Assembly: GCA_002281855.1 (NCBI GenBank) | Contig: NCHQ01000002.1 | Location: forward strand, 124,001-188,000 | Source of the DNA: Rhodospirillales bacterium 24-66-33 | GTDB lineage: Bacteria > Pseudomonadota > Alphaproteobacteria > Reyranellales > Reyranellaceae | Length of the DNA: 64,000 bases | Reading direction: 5' to 3' | Part shown: positions 39,399 to 49,155 of the stretch, one piece after another | Layout of the letters: each line of letters starts with the position of its first letter | Position numbering within the stretch: the first letter of the stretch is position 1 | Translations under genes and position numbers: made by a program | The notes under the pieces: generated by a model | Seen by the model: the letters and a program-made list of their open reading frames with translations, nothing else | Told to the model about the DNA's origin: nothing | Database searches by the model: none

Positions 39399-41690
39399 TC
39401 AGAAGCGCGTGCCGAAGCTGAAACGCACGGCCTGCTGCTTGTCCCACACCTCATATTGCAGGGGTATCGCATAGTCGATCCGGATGGGGCCGAACGGTGA
39501 GATCCACTGGACGCCAACGCCGGTCGAGGCGCGCATCAGCTGGCTGCTCAGCACGGACGCTAGACCGTAGGTTTGCGACTGAACGCCCCAGAGCGATCCG
39601 ACGTCGAAGAACGCCTTGCCCAGCAATCCCACTTCTTTGGGAACCAATGGCAGGGGGTAGGATAGCTCGGTGGTGGCCGTGTAGTAGAACTGGCCTCCGA
39701 GGGCATCGGTCGTGTTCGCGTCGCGCGGGCCGATGCCGCCGACGGCGAAGCCGCGCAGCGAATCGCCGCCGATGAAGAACAGATTGTTCAGACGGATGTA
39801 GGAGTTGTTGAACGGCAAGACGAGGCCCACGGACCCGCCGACCGACAGCACGACATCCTCGAAGAGCGACCTGTAATAGACAGCGTCCGCGGTGGTGCGG
39901 AAATACTGCTCGGTGCCGATCAGGCCCGCGGCGGCGATCGAATTGCGGAGCAGCCAGCCCTTGGTGGCGTTCAGGCGCTGGTCCCGGGTATCCCAGATGA
40001 GTGTTTCCGACAGTTCGGACACCACCTGTGTGCCCTGGTTGTCCTGGATGACGTAGGACGCCCAGGGCTGGACGTTGTAGATGTCGGTCTGCCGCAGCGT
40101 GTAGCGGACCAGCTGGCGAATCTCTTCCGAGTAGGCCCAGCCGGCACGCAGCGCGAAGCCGACGCTGCGGTCGCTGTAGCTCGCGATGTTCTGGCGATCG
40201 TTCGACGTCCTGAAGATGTCGAAGCCGGCCGAAAGCTGCCGATCCATGAAGTAGGGTTCGGTGAAGCCGAGGTCGATCGAGGTGCTCAGGGTACCGACGG
40301 ACAGGCCGAGCCGCGCTTCCTGGCCCTTGCCCAGCAGGTTGCGTTCCTTGATCGAGATGTCGCCGACGATGCCGGCCGTGGTCGAATAGCCCGCGCCGAG
40401 GGAGATTTCGCCCGTGCTCTGCTCGACGACCTGAACCTCCAGGTTCGTCTTGTCGGGCGCCGAGCCCGGAGCCGCGGCAATGTCGACCTTCTCGAAGAAG
40501 CCGAGGTTGCGCAGGCGCTGTTCGCTGCGGCGCACCTTGGCAGTGCTGAAGGCGTCACCCTCGGCCAGGCGGAATTCGCGGCGGATCACCTTGTCGAGGG
40601 TGCGCGTGTTGCCTGAAATATTGATGCGCTCGACATAGACGCGCGGCCCTTCCTGCACATCGAAGGTCACGTCGATGGTATTGTTGTCCCGGTTGCGCCG
40701 GATGTTCGGCCGCACGTCCACGAACGCATAGCCCAGCGATCCGACCGCCTCGGAAATGTTCGAAACCGACTTTTCGACCTCGTTGGCGTCGTACCAGTCG
40801 CCCTCGGCGATGGTCAGGAAGCTCTTGAGGACATCGACGTTGAGGCCCTGGAAGCGGCTGGTGACGTCGACCTTGCCGAACTTGTAGCGATCGCCCTCAT
40901 GGATCGTGAAGGTGATGAAGAATCCTTCACGATTGGGGGCGAGTTCCGCGACGGCCGAAACCACACGGAAATCCGCATACCCCTCGGAGAGGTAGAATTT
41001 GCGCAGAAGCTCGCGATCGAGGTTCAGGCGGTCAGGATCGAAGCGATCGTCCGAGCTGAGGAAGCGCCACCAGGCGCTCTCGGAGGTGCGGATCTTGCCC
41101 CTCAGGGTGCCGTCGCCGAACGCCTCGTTGCCGACGAAGCTGATGCGCTTCACGCCCGTGATATCGCCTTCGTTGATCTCGAAGACGACATCGACGCGCC
41201 CCTGCTCGAGCCTGATGATCTTCGGCTCGACCGAGGCGTTGTAGCGGCCGCTGCGACGATAGATAGTCAGGATGCGGTCGACGTCCGCCTGGGCACGCGC
41301 GCGCGTGAAGACCTGTCGCGGCTTGGACTGCACTTCGTCGCGCAGCTTGTCGTCGTCGATCTTCTTGTTTCCCTCGAAGGCGACCCGATTGATGATCGGA
41401 TTTTCCGTGACCTTCACGACGAGGGTCGAGCCCTGCATCTCGATCACGACGTCGGCGAACAATCCCGTCGCGAACAGCGCTTTGAGTGAACGATCCGCCG
41501 CGGCCGCGTCGAACGGCTCGCCGACCTTGAGTTGGAGGTACGACCGAATCGTCTCCGGCTCCGAGCGGACATTACCCTGGATCTGAACCCCGGTTATCGC
41601 ACCACCCACGGCAGCGCCACGCTGTGCGTGTGCCGGCGCGGTGAAGGCCAGGATTGCGAAGACGGCCAGTACGGCCCAACGAACGATCAA
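39399..41690 (-). CDS. bamA: outer membrane protein assembly factor BamA
   Basis: The protein has 763 residues. A signal peptide (about 1-22, ending PAHAQ) precedes five POTRA domains (about 30-345; for example GVQIQGNVRSEPETIRSYL, RVAFEGNKKIDDDKL, RISFVGNEAFGDGTL) and a 16-strand barrel ending in the terminal Phe of RFSFGTRF. It inserts beta-barrel proteins into the outer membrane. The start is TTG at 41690 after GGGGGTAAG. No skp/ompH or lpxD gene follows, unlike the usual order. Confidence 0.95.
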   Translation of the reverse strand: MIVRWAVLAVFAILAFTAPAHAQRGAAVGGAITGVQIQGNVRSEPETIRSYLQLKVGEPFDAAAADRSLKALFATGLFADVVIEMQGSTLVVKVTENPIINRVAFEGNKKIDDDKLRDEVQSKPRQVFTRARAQADVDRILTIYRRSGRYNASVEPKIIRLEQGRVDVVFEINEGDITGVKRISFVGNEAFGDGTLRGKIRTSESAWWRFLSSDDRFDPDRLNLDRELLRKFYLSEGYADFRVVSAVAELAPNREGFFITFTIHEGDRYKFGKVDVTSRFQGLNVDVLKSFLTIAEGDWYDANEVEKSVSNISEAVGSLGYAFVDVRPNIRRNRDNNTIDVTFDVQEGPRVYVERINISGNTRTLDKVIRREFRLAEGDAFSTAKVRRSEQRLRNLGFFEKVDIAAAPGSAPDKTNLEVQVVEQSTGEISLGAGYSTTAGIVGDISIKERNLLGKGQEARLGLSVGTLSTSIDLGFTEPYFMDRQLSAGFDIFRTSNDRQNIASYSDRSVGFALRAGWAYSEEIRQLVRYTLRQTDIYNVQPWASYVIQDNQGTQVVSELSETLIWDTRDQRLNATKGWLLRNSIAAAGLIGTEQYFRTTADAVYYRSLFEDVVLSVGGSVGLVLPFNNSYIRLNNLFFIGGDSLRGFAVGGIGPRDANTTDALGGQFYYTATTELSYPLPLVPKEVGLLGKAFFDVGSLWGVQSQTYGLASVLSSQLMRASTGVGVQWISPFGPIRIDYAIPLQYEVWDKQQAVRFSFGTRF

Positions 41691-41756
41691 ACTTACCCCC
41701 GGCGCCAGTCAGACCTGCCGATGGTCAAAGACGTGAACGCAGCTTTCTAGACCGGC

Positions 41757-41779
41757 AAAGGGGACTAAGCCACCCCTTT
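41757..41779 (-). terminator. possible terminator or processing hairpin between rseP and bamA
   Basis: AAAGGGG (41757-41763), a 9-nt loop and CCCCTTT (41773-41779) form a 7-bp stem 36 bp past the rseP stop. The arms supply short A and T runs for either strand. Confidence 0.35.
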
Positions 41780-41814
41780 TGTCCCCCGTTCCGAAGTCGC
41801 GCCAACGCATCAAC

Positions 41815-43194
41815 TCAGCGCAGCAAAAGCCTGATGTCATTGAAAGTTGCGATCAGCGCCATGCCGATCACGAGTGCAAATCCGAGCTTGAGCCCGACCT
41901 CCTGGGCCCGCAGGCTGAGCGGCTTACCGCGTACCGCTTCGTAAGCATACATCGCCAGATGACCGCCATCGAGCATGGGGACCGGAAGAAGGTTGAAAAT
42001 GCCCAGCACCACGGACAAGGCGATGACGAGATTGAGAATACCGGCCCAGCCCGCATAGGAAGCCTCACCCGCAGCCTTGGCGATACGGATCGGTCCGCCC
42101 AATTCATCCACAGGCCGGGTGGCGGTCAGGATCTGTCCCATCGACGTGTAGAACATCGACGTCATTCCCCACACGGCCCGCACCCCCGCTCCCATGGCGC
42201 CGATCACGCCATGGTCACGGAGTTCGGTAACTGCCGCGGGACGGATGCGCAGACGGCCGACGATCTGCTCCTTGCCGGCGCAATCGGCCACCTTGTCGAC
42301 GATCGGCACGACCGTCGTGTCCCCGAATCGGCCGTCGCGTTCGTACCGGACGGTCACCGGCTCGCCGCCGCGGCTGCCGATCAGCTCCGGGATGCGTGAG
42401 AAATAGTCGACGGGCTTGCCGTCGATCGCCACCAGGAGATCGCCGACCTTGAGGCCGGCCGCCTCGGCCGGGCTGTTCGCCGTGAAGCCGCCGACCACCG
42501 GACGGATGTACTGATCCATCCCGAGATCGCCGTAGCGCAGCATGTTGTTGTAGCGATCCGTCCGCTCGCAATATTGCGGCTGGATCTCGCCGTGCAGGAG
42601 CTGGTTGCCCCGACGGTATTCGACCGACATCGGCTTGGCCCAGTACAGGAACTGGGATTCCTGGATGTCCTCGTAGCGATCGACCCGTTTGTCGGCGAGA
42701 CGGACGATCTCGTCGCCCGAGCGCAGGCCGGCTTTGGCGGCCGGCCCGTCCGCCTGCACCGCGACGGTTGCCGGCGTATAGGGCTCGCCGGCGAAGAAAT
42801 AGACGCCGGTCAGCAGTACGAATGCAAACAGGAGATTGGCCATCGGGCCGCCCAGGACGACGGCGGCACGGGCGTAGAGGGGCTGGCTGAAGAAGGCCCG
42901 GCGGCGGTCGGTTGGCGACAGGGGCTCGTCGGTCGGAGTCGCACTGGTCGCATCATTGTCGCCCAGAAACTTTACGTAGCCGCCGAGCGGGATCGCCGAA
43001 ATCTTCCAGCGTGTGCCGTTTCGGTCGGTCCAGCCGAACATTTCGGGACCGAAGCCGATCGAGAAGACTTCCGCATGGATGCCGAATCGACGTCCGACCC
43101 AGTAGTGACCGTATTCGTGAACGAAGACGAGCAGCGTCAATACGAGGACGAAGTACGGCAGATACGTCGTAAACAGGCTCACTATGCTCTGCAT
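41815..43194 (-). CDS. rseP: site-2 intramembrane metalloprotease RseP
   Basis: The protein has 459 residues. VFVHEYGHYWVGRRFGIH places the zinc HExxH at 26-30 in the first membrane helix; PVPMLDGGHLAMYA near residue 395 holds the Asp zinc ligand. Two PDZ domains lie between (AKAGLRSGDEIVRL and AEAAGLKVGDLLVAID). It cleaves membrane-bound anti-sigma factors and leftover signal peptides. It stands between dxr and bamA, the normal order, and is likely co-transcribed from the rpsB side. Confidence 0.95.
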   Translation of the reverse strand: MQSIVSLFTTYLPYFVLVLTLLVFVHEYGHYWVGRRFGIHAEVFSIGFGPEMFGWTDRNGTRWKISAIPLGGYVKFLGDNDATSATPTDEPLSPTDRRRAFFSQPLYARAAVVLGGPMANLLFAFVLLTGVYFFAGEPYTPATVAVQADGPAAKAGLRSGDEIVRLADKRVDRYEDIQESQFLYWAKPMSVEYRRGNQLLHGEIQPQYCERTDRYNNMLRYGDLGMDQYIRPVVGGFTANSPAEAAGLKVGDLLVAIDGKPVDYFSRIPELIGSRGGEPVTVRYERDGRFGDTTVVPIVDKVADCAGKEQIVGRLRIRPAAVTELRDHGVIGAMGAGVRAVWGMTSMFYTSMGQILTATRPVDELGGPIRIAKAAGEASYAGWAGILNLVIALSVVLGIFNLLPVPMLDGGHLAMYAYEAVRGKPLSLRAQEVGLKLGFALVIGMALIATFNDIRLLLR

Positions 43195-43224
43195 GCCCTA
43201 CTCGACCTCAAATCTCACGATACT

Positions 43225-44427
43225 TCAACAACTCTGCAGTCTCGTCCGGCAGATGTCCTCGGCCAGCCTGCGCGCCTCCAGATCGGCCGCCTCGACCTGC
43301 TGGAGGCCTTCGACCGCCTCCGAGAGACCATTCCAGCCGGACATCACATCCTCGACGATCCGCGCGATGTCGAGGAAGCGAATCTGCCGGGCGAGGAAGG
43401 CGGCCACCGCCGTTTCGTTCGCCGCGTTCAGCACGATCGGGGCGTAGCCGCCCGTCATCAGAGCCTCTCTCGCGAGCCTTAGAGCGGGAAAGCGGCCGGA
43501 ATCGGGCCGCTCGAAGGTCAACGCCGGAATCGCCATGAAATCGAGCTTCGCCGCCGGCCCGTCGATCCTCGAGGGCCAGCCCAGCGCGTGGCTGATCGGG
43601 ATACGCATGTCCGCGGTCCCCAGCTGCGCGAGGACCGAGCCGTCGCAATAGGCGACCATCGAGTGGATCACCGACTGAGGGTGCACGACGATGTCGACCT
43701 GGCTTTCCGGCAGTCCGAACAGGAGCTGCGCCTCGATCAACTCGAGCCCCTTGTTCATCATGGTGGCCGAATCGATCGAGATCTTGTCGCCCATGTCCCA
43801 GTTGGGATGGGCCAGGGCCTGTTCCGGCGTCACCTCGGCCATGTCGGCCAGCGACCAGTTGCGGAAGGGCCCGCCCGATGCGGTGAGGATGAGCCGGTCG
43901 ACCGCGCGATGCTGGTCGGGTTCGAACACCTGGAAGATCGCGTTGTGCTCGGAATCCACGGGCAGCAGCACCCCGCCCGAGTGGTCGATCGCGTCCATCA
44001 GCAAGCGCCCGGCACAGACCAGCGCCTCCTTGTTCGCGAGCGCCACCATGGCGCCGCGACGGGCGGCCACGAGCGTGGGCGCCAGGCCTGCGAATCCGAC
44101 GACGGCGGCCATCACCCATTCGGCCGGGCGCGACGCAGCTTCCACGACCGCTTCGGGGCCGGCCGCGACTTCGATCGAGGTGCCGGCCAGGGCCTCCTTG
44201 AGGGAACGGTACTGATCGGGATCGGCGACCACCGCGAGTCGCGCCCGCAGCCGCCTCGCCTGCTCCGCCAGAAGTTCCACCGAACGGCGCGCGACGAGCG
44301 CTTCGACACGGTAGCGCGTCGGATCACGCGCGATGAGGTCGACGGTGCTCTGGCCGACCGAGCCGGTCGAGCCCAGGATCGTCACATGACGCGGGTTTTC
44401 AGGGGATGGCGCGACCCACTTCTTCAT
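43225..44427 (-). CDS. dxr: 1-deoxy-D-xylulose-5-phosphate reductoisomerase
   Basis: The protein has 400 residues. [15 protein letters not shown] (18-32) binds [18 protein letters not shown] carries the metal-binding Asp and Glu, [10 protein letters not shown] the flexible loop, and [21 protein letters not shown] split blocks the substrate pocket. It makes MEP, the committed step of the non-mevalonate isoprenoid route feeding UppS. The ATG at 44427 overlaps the cdsA stop (ATGA); the much longer open frame upstream overlaps cdsA and is rejected. Confidence 0.95.
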   Translation of the reverse strand: MKKWVAPSPENPRHVTILGSTGSVGQSTVDLIARDPTRYRVEALVARRSVELLAEQARRLRARLAVVADPDQYRSLKEALAGTSIEVAAGPEAVVEAASRPAEWVMAAVVGFAGLAPTLVAARRGAMVALANKEALVCAGRLLMDAIDHSGGVLLPVDSEHNAIFQVFEPDQHRAVDRLILTASGGPFRNWSLADMAEVTPEQALAHPNWDMGDKISIDSATMMNKGLELIEAQLLFGLPESQVDIVVHPQSVIHSMVAYCDGSVLAQLGTADMRIPISHALGWPSRIDGPAAKLDFMAIPALTFERPDSGRFPALRLAREALMTGGYAPIVLNAANETAVAAFLARQIRFLDIARIVEDVMSGWNGLSEAVEGLQQVEAADLEARRLAEDICRTRLQSC

Positions 44428-45116
44428 GTCCAGGGCCACGCGCCCTCGGCGATCAGCCGGGCGATCGCCACCGCGACGAGCACGGCCATCAGCCCGTCGA
44501 TCCGGTCGAGCAGCCCGCCGTGGCCGGGAATGAGACGACCGCTGTCCTTGACGCCGGCCCGCCGTTTGGCCGCCGACTCGAGCAGATCTCCCGCCTGTCC
44601 CACGATCGCGAGCGCCGCTCCGGCGATCGCCAGATGAACGGTCTCCCCCAGGCCGAACGCATAGCCCACCGCCGCACTCGCGACCGCCGCCCAGGCCATG
44701 CCTCCGATCAGGCCAGACCAGGTCTTGCCCGGGCTGATGCTCGGCGCGAGCTTTGCGCCGCCGGCCGTGCGTCCCACGAAGTAGGCGCCGATGTCTGTGG
44801 CCCAGATGCAGGCGAGCACCCAGAGGATGGTCTCGCGTCCCGAATCGGGCTGATGGCGCAGCCACAGCAGCGCAACCAGGGCCGCGAGCCCGTACAGGCA
44901 GGCGAGGACGCGCAGGACGGGCGCCCCCCGGGTCAGGCGCGACCATTCTAGAATCATCACGGGGGCCGCGATCGCCGCCACGAGGTCGATCCAGGGAAAG
45001 CCGAACCAGACCGCCGCGAGCAGCAGCGGCCCCAGCACCACGGCCGACAGCGCCCGCAGCAGCAGGCCGCCGAAGCGCCCGCCGCGCGACGGGGCGCTAT
45101 TTTCCGATGCCGCCAT
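44424..45116 (-). CDS. cdsA: phosphatidate cytidylyltransferase (CDP-diglyceride synthase)
   Basis: The 230-residue protein has about six to eight membrane segments and the C-terminal CdsA signature in [20 protein letters not shown] and [24 protein letters not shown] precedes it. It makes CDP-diacylglycerol for all phospholipids. I start at ATG 45116 ([10 protein letters not shown]), overlapping the uppS stop by 20 bp; the longer frame to 45218 reads through uppS. At 230 residues it is shorter than E. coli CdsA (285), lacking N-terminal helices. Confidence 0.92.
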   Translation of the reverse strand: MAASENSAPSRGGRFGGLLLRALSAVVLGPLLLAAVWFGFPWIDLVAAIAAPVMILEWSRLTRGAPVLRVLACLYGLAALVALLWLRHQPDSGRETILWVLACIWATDIGAYFVGRTAGGAKLAPSISPGKTWSGLIGGMAWAAVASAAVGYAFGLGETVHLAIAGAALAIVGQAGDLLESAAKRRAGVKDSGRLIPGHGGLLDRIDGLMAVLVAVAIARLIAEGAWPWT

Positions 45117-45837
45117 AACGCCGCTCACGCCTGCGGAACTCCACGATGGCGTGTTCCAGGTGATCCTTGCCGAAGTCCGGCCACAGCGTGTCGACGAAAA
45201 CCAGCTCCGAATAGGCACACTGCCAAAGCAGGAAATTGCTGATCCTCTGCTCGCCGCTGGTCCGGATCAGCAGGTCCGGATCGGGCAGGCCCGCGGTCAG
45301 GAGCTCGCTTTCGAAGCTCGCCTGGTCGATGCTGTCGGACGTTATCTCGCCCGCCGCGACCCGTTGCGCCAGTCGCCGCGTCGCCCGTAGGATCTCGTCT
45401 CGCGCGCCGTAATTAATGCAGATGTTGACGTCGATCCGCGTGTTGCTCGCGGTCGTGCCCTCTGCTTCCGCGATGTCGCGTACGATGTCCGCCGCCAGCC
45501 CTTCCCGTTTGCCGATGACCCGGAGCCTGGCGCCGTTCTTGCGCAGTTCATCGAGTTCGCTGCGTAGGTAATGGCGCAGCAAGCCCATGAGATCGGCCAC
45601 CTCGTCCGCTGGCCGCGTCCAGTTCTCGGTCGAGAATGCGAACAGCGTCAGGACGGGTATTCCCAGCTCGCCAGCGCCACGTACGACCCGGCGCACTGCG
45701 TCGGCTCCCCGGCGATGCCCCGCGACCCTGGGCAGACCGCGCGCCTTCGCCCATCGCCCGTTGCCATCCATGATGATGGCGACGTGCTGGGGTCCCGCCC
45801 CAGCGTCGGGATTGGCGGGCAACGGCGCCGTGGGCAT
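45097..45837 (-). CDS. uppS: undecaprenyl diphosphate synthase (cis-prenyltransferase)
   Basis: The protein has 246 residues. VAIIMDGNGRWAKARGLPRV with the catalytic Asp, GHRRGADAVRR, LTLFAFSTENW and PDLLIRTSGEQRISNFLLWQ are the conserved cis-prenyltransferase regions. It elongates FPP to the C55 carrier lipid for peptidoglycan and surface glycans. Its ATG overlaps the frr stop (ATGA). Confidence 0.95.
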   Translation of the reverse strand: MPTAPLPANPDAGAGPQHVAIIMDGNGRWAKARGLPRVAGHRRGADAVRRVVRGAGELGIPVLTLFAFSTENWTRPADEVADLMGLLRHYLRSELDELRKNGARLRVIGKREGLAADIVRDIAEAEGTTASNTRIDVNICINYGARDEILRATRRLAQRVAAGEITSDSIDQASFESELLTAGLPDPDLLIRTSGEQRISNFLLWQCAYSELVFVDTLWPDFGKDHLEHAIVEFRRRERRYGGIGK

Positions 45838-46391
45838 CAGACCGTCTTGATCTCTTTTTCCTTTTGAACCAATGCGTCGTCGACCAACTTGACGTAGCGG
45901 TCGGTCAGTTTCTGGACCTCGTCGGCCTTCTGGCGGTGCTCGTCTTCCGAGATCTTGTGATCCTTCTCGGCCTTCTTCAGCGCATCCATGCCGTCGCGTC
46001 GGATGTTGCGGACGGCCACCTTGCCCTGCTCGGCGTACTTATGCGCCAGCTTGGCGAGTTCGTTGCGTCGCTCTGTCGTCAGCTCGGGGATCGGGATGCG
46101 GATCATCTGACCGTCCGGTGACGGGTTGAGGCCGAGGCCGGCCTCGCGGATCGCCTTCGCCGTCGGCGTCACGAGGCCCTTGTCCCAGACGCTGACGGTG
46201 AGCAGGCGCGGCTCGGGCGCGCTGACCGTGCCGACCTGGTTCAGCGGCATACGCTGGCCGTAGGCTTCGACCATCACCGGATCGAGCAGATTGACCGAGG
46301 CCCGTCCTGTCCGCAGGCCGCCAAATTCCTTCTTCAGCGCATCCATTGCGCCGTGCATGCGCTTCTCGAGCTCGTTGAGGTCGGCAGACAT
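45837..46391 (-). CDS. frr: ribosome recycling factor
   Basis: The 184-residue protein (normal length 185) starts [20 protein letters not shown], has the [15 protein letters not shown] and [16 protein letters not shown] core, and ends in the coiled [16 protein letters not shown] helix. It splits the 70S ribosome with EF-G after termination. The ATG at 46391 lies 2 bp after the pyrH stop. The longer open frame (to 46787) is a shadow of pyrH. Confidence 0.95.
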   Translation of the reverse strand: MSADLNELEKRMHGAMDALKKEFGGLRTGRASVNLLDPVMVEAYGQRMPLNQVGTVSAPEPRLLTVSVWDKGLVTPTAKAIREAGLGLNPSPDGQMIRIPIPELTTERRNELAKLAHKYAEQGKVAVRNIRRDGMDALKKAEKDHKISEDEHRQKADEVQKLTDRYVKLVDDALVQKEKEIKTV

Positions 46392-46393
46392 GT

Positions 46394-47119
46394 TCAGGCC
46401 TCGTTCTTGATGATCGTAAAGGTTCCCTCGCCGCGCATCGTCGAAGCGAACGCGCCGGGCTTGTGGATATCGAACACGATGATGGGGATGCGGTTCTCGC
46501 GGGCAAGCGAGATTGCCGATGCATCCATGACCTGCAGGTCGCGGGCCAGCACTTCCAGGTAGGTCAGCGTGTCGTAACGCTTGGCGTTCTTGTCCTTGAG
46601 AGGATCCGCCGAATAGACCCCGTCCACCTGCGTGCCCTTCAGCAGCGCATTGACGCCCATTTCGGCCGCGCGCAGAGCCGCCGCCGTATCGGTCGTGAAA
46701 AAGGGATTGCCGGTGCCGGCCGCGAAGATCACGACGCGGCCCTTCTCCATATGGCGCACCGCGCGGCGCCGGATATAGGGCTCGCATACGGTGGTCATCG
46801 GGATCGCCGACTGCACCCGCGTCTGCAGGCCCTGCCGCTCGAGGGCGCTTTGCATGGCGAGCGAATTGATGACGGTCGCCAGCATGCCCATGTAGTCGCC
46901 GCTGGCCCGGTCCATACCGGAGGCAGCTCCCGACACGCCGCGGAAGATATTGCCGCCGCCGATCACCAGACAGACCTGCACGCCCATCTCGTGCACGGTC
47001 TTCACTTCCTGTGCGACCATTCCGACCATGTCGGGATCGAGACCGTATTCTCGATTCCCCATGAGCCCCTCGCCAGAGAGCTTGAGAAGGACGCGGCGAT
47101 ATTGGGGGCCCGATGGCAT
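46394..47119 (-). CDS. pyrH: uridylate kinase
   Basis: The protein has 241 residues of the amino acid kinase fold. [47 protein letters not shown] and [20 protein letters not shown] are PyrH blocks. It phosphorylates UMP to UDP. It is preceded by AGAGG and by an 11-bp hairpin in the tsf-pyrH gap. Confidence 0.95.
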   Translation of the reverse strand: MPSGPQYRRVLLKLSGEGLMGNREYGLDPDMVGMVAQEVKTVHEMGVQVCLVIGGGNIFRGVSGAASGMDRASGDYMGMLATVINSLAMQSALERQGLQTRVQSAIPMTTVCEPYIRRRAVRHMEKGRVVIFAAGTGNPFFTTDTAAALRAAEMGVNALLKGTQVDGVYSADPLKDKNAKRYDTLTYLEVLARDLQVMDASAISLARENRIPIIVFDIHKPGAFASTMRGEGTFTIIKNEA

Positions 47120-47146
47120 CAGATGCCTCTGATTACATTTGTCTTG

Positions 47147-47171
47147 GGCGCGCGGACATGGTCCGCGCGCC
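47147..47171 (-). other. intercistronic hairpin between tsf and pyrH
   Basis: GGCGCGCGGAC (47147-47157), ATG, GTCCGCGCGCC (47161-47171) is a perfect 11-bp stem with a 3-nt loop. There is no T tract, so it more likely attenuates or marks an RNA processing point than ends transcription. Confidence 0.5.
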
Positions 47172-47185
47172 GGTGGAATTCAATA

Positions 47186-48112
47186 CTACTTCTTGAGCTG
47201 GGCAGCCACCTCGGCCGCGAAATCCTCGTTCTTCTTCTCGATGCCCTCACCCAGGGCAAAGCGCAGGAAGCCCGTCAGCTGGACCGGGGCGCCGACCAGC
47301 TTCGCAGCCTCCTCGACGACCTTCGAGACCTTGGTCTTGCCGTCGATGACGAAAGCCTGTTCGAGCAGCACCACCTCCTGGTGGAACTTGCGCAGGCCGC
47401 CCTCGACCATCTTGGTGACGATCTCGGCGGTCTTGCCCTGCTGGCCGGCCTTCTCGGCGAGGACCGCGCGCTCGCGCTCGATCGCCGCCTGGTCGAGGTC
47501 GGCGACGGTGAGCGACTGCGGGTTGGTCGCCGCCACGTGCATGGCGAGCTGCTTGGCGAGCGCGCCGAGCTTGGCCTTGTCGCCGGCCGACTCGAGGGCG
47601 ATCAGCACGCCGATCTTGCCGAGGTCCGGCGCGACGGCGTTGTGGGTGTAGGCCACGACCACGCCATCGGAGACAGACAGCGACGCGGCGCGGCGCAGGC
47701 CCATGTTCTCGCCGATCGTGGCGATCAGGTTGGTGAGTTCGCCCTGCACGTCACGCTCCGTGCCCGGGAACGGCGACGCCGCGACCTTCGCGAGATCCCC
47801 GCCATGCTCGAGCGCGAGCCTGGTCGCCGCGGCCACGAACTTCTGGAACTGCTCGTTGCGGCCGACGAAGTCGGTCTCGGCATTGACCTCGACGACCGCG
47901 CCACGCGTGCCGTCGGCGGCCACGCCGACGAGGCCCTCGGCTGCGACGCGGCCGGCCTTCTTGGAGGCCGCCGACAGTCCCTTGGTGCGCAGCCAGTCGA
48001 CCGCCTTCTCGACGTCGCCCGCCGTCTCGCCCAGCGCCTTCTTGCAATCCATCATGCCCGCGCCGGTCTTCTCGCGCAGTTCCTTGACGAGCGATGCAGT
48101 GATCTCAGCCAT
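47186..48112 (-). CDS. tsf: elongation factor Ts
   Basis: The 308-residue protein starts [20 protein letters not shown] and continues MDCKKALGE, the conserved EF-Ts N-terminal domain. [16 protein letters not shown] is the second signature, contacting EF-Tu. It exchanges GDP for GTP on EF-Tu. It is the second gene of the rpsB-tsf pair. ATG 48112 is chosen over 48133 because it gives the family start. Confidence 0.96.
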   Translation of the reverse strand: MAEITASLVKELREKTGAGMMDCKKALGETAGDVEKAVDWLRTKGLSAASKKAGRVAAEGLVGVAADGTRGAVVEVNAETDFVGRNEQFQKFVAAATRLALEHGGDLAKVAASPFPGTERDVQGELTNLIATIGENMGLRRAASLSVSDGVVVAYTHNAVAPDLGKIGVLIALESAGDKAKLGALAKQLAMHVAATNPQSLTVADLDQAAIERERAVLAEKAGQQGKTAEIVTKMVEGGLRKFHQEVVLLEQAFVIDGKTKVSKVVEEAAKLVGAPVQLTGFLRFALGEGIEKKNEDFAAEVAAQLKK

Positions 48113-48137
48113 GTCTTGCTCCGTTTGGTACAATTAA

Positions 48138-48159
48138 GGGCCGGTCTTCCGACCGGCCC
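48138..48159 (-). other. intercistronic hairpin between rpsB and tsf
   Basis: GGGCCGGTC (48138-48146), TTCC, GACCGGCCC (48151-48159) is a perfect 9-bp stem in the 76-bp gap. On the minus strand it runs into TTAATTG without a U tract, suggesting partial termination or processing. Confidence 0.5.
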
Positions 48160-48188
48160 CGTTTGTTTCGCGTATTTGAAGGGCCGGT

Positions 48189-48992
48189 CTACTCGGCCGG
48201 CGCTGCCTCGGCCGGTGCCGCCTCGGCCGCCGGGGCCTCGGCGACGGGAATTTCCTCGGCCGGCATCTCGCTCATCGCGCCCACGTCGCCGCCGGTGGCG
48301 GCAATCTCGGCGCGGATGCCGTCGAGCACCGAGCTCGAGAGCAGGTCGCAGTAGAGCGACACAGCGCGGATCGCATCGTCATTGCCCGGAATCGGGAAGT
48401 CGATGCCGTCGGGGTCCGAATTGCTGTCGACCACCGCCACGATCGGAATGCCGCGCTTGCGGGCTTCCAGCACCGCGATCGATTCCTTGTTGGTGTCAAT
48501 GATGAACAGCAGGTCGGGCGTGCCGCCCATTTCCTTGATGCCGCCCAGCGACCGCTCGAGCTTGTCGCGCTCACGGGTCAGGTCGAGCTGTTCCTTCTTG
48601 GTCAGGCCGACGACGTCGCCCTTGAGGCGCTCGTCGAGCTCGCGCAGACGCTTGATCGACGCGGAGATCGTGTTCCAGTTGGTGATCATGCCGCCCAGCC
48701 AGCGGTGATTCACGTAGTACTGGCCGCAACGCTTGGCCGCCTCGGCGACCCGTTCCGCCGCCGCCGGCTTGGTGCCGACGAAGAGGACACGGCCACCGCT
48801 CGCGACGACGTCGCGAACCTGACGCAGAGCCTGCTCGAGCAGCGGCACGGTCTTGGTGAGGTCGATGATGTGGATCCCGTTGCGCACCCCGAACAGGTAC
48901 GGCTTCATCTTCGGGTTCCAGCGGCGCGTATGATGGCCGAAATGGACGCCGGCTTCCAGCAGCTGGCGCATCGTAAACATCGGCATGGTCAT
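48189..48992 (-). CDS. rpsB: 30S ribosomal protein S2
   Basis: The 267-residue protein opens [20 protein letters not shown] and has [25 protein letters not shown] and [12 protein letters not shown], all standard S2 blocks. An acidic Ala/Glu/Pro tail of about 30 residues follows the core, common in alphaproteobacteria. ATG 48992 has AAGGAG 7 bp upstream; a second in-frame ATG is at 48986. The leader is about 115 nt from the proposed promoter. Confidence 0.96.
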   Translation of the reverse strand: MTMPMFTMRQLLEAGVHFGHHTRRWNPKMKPYLFGVRNGIHIIDLTKTVPLLEQALRQVRDVVASGGRVLFVGTKPAAAERVAEAAKRCGQYYVNHRWLGGMITNWNTISASIKRLRELDERLKGDVVGLTKKEQLDLTRERDKLERSLGGIKEMGGTPDLLFIIDTNKESIAVLEARKRGIPIVAVVDSNSDPDGIDFPIPGNDDAIRAVSLYCDLLSSSVLDGIRAEIAATGGDVGAMSEMPAEEIPVAEAPAAEAAPAEAAPAE

Positions 48993-49106
48993 GCCGTTCT
49001 CCTTTTCCGGTTGAGCCTCCGCGGGCGTCGTCCCCGACATGGGAACACCGGAGCGAGCGGCGGGATGTCTCCCCGTCGACCGCAAACCCGCGTGCGAAGT
49101 GGCGCG

Positions 49107-49135
49107 TTTCTAGGAGGTTGGCGCCGAAAATGCAA
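49107..49135 (-). promoter_or_regulatory. possible rpsB-operon promoter
   Basis: On the minus strand TTGCAT (49135-49130) and TAGAAA (49112-49107) are 17 bp apart, between the end of the DUF72 gene and rpsB. The resulting leader of about 110 nt could hold the S2 autoregulatory site. Consensus match is moderate. Confidence 0.4.
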
Positions 49136-49155
49136 GCGCCAGCGAAATCAAGGCC

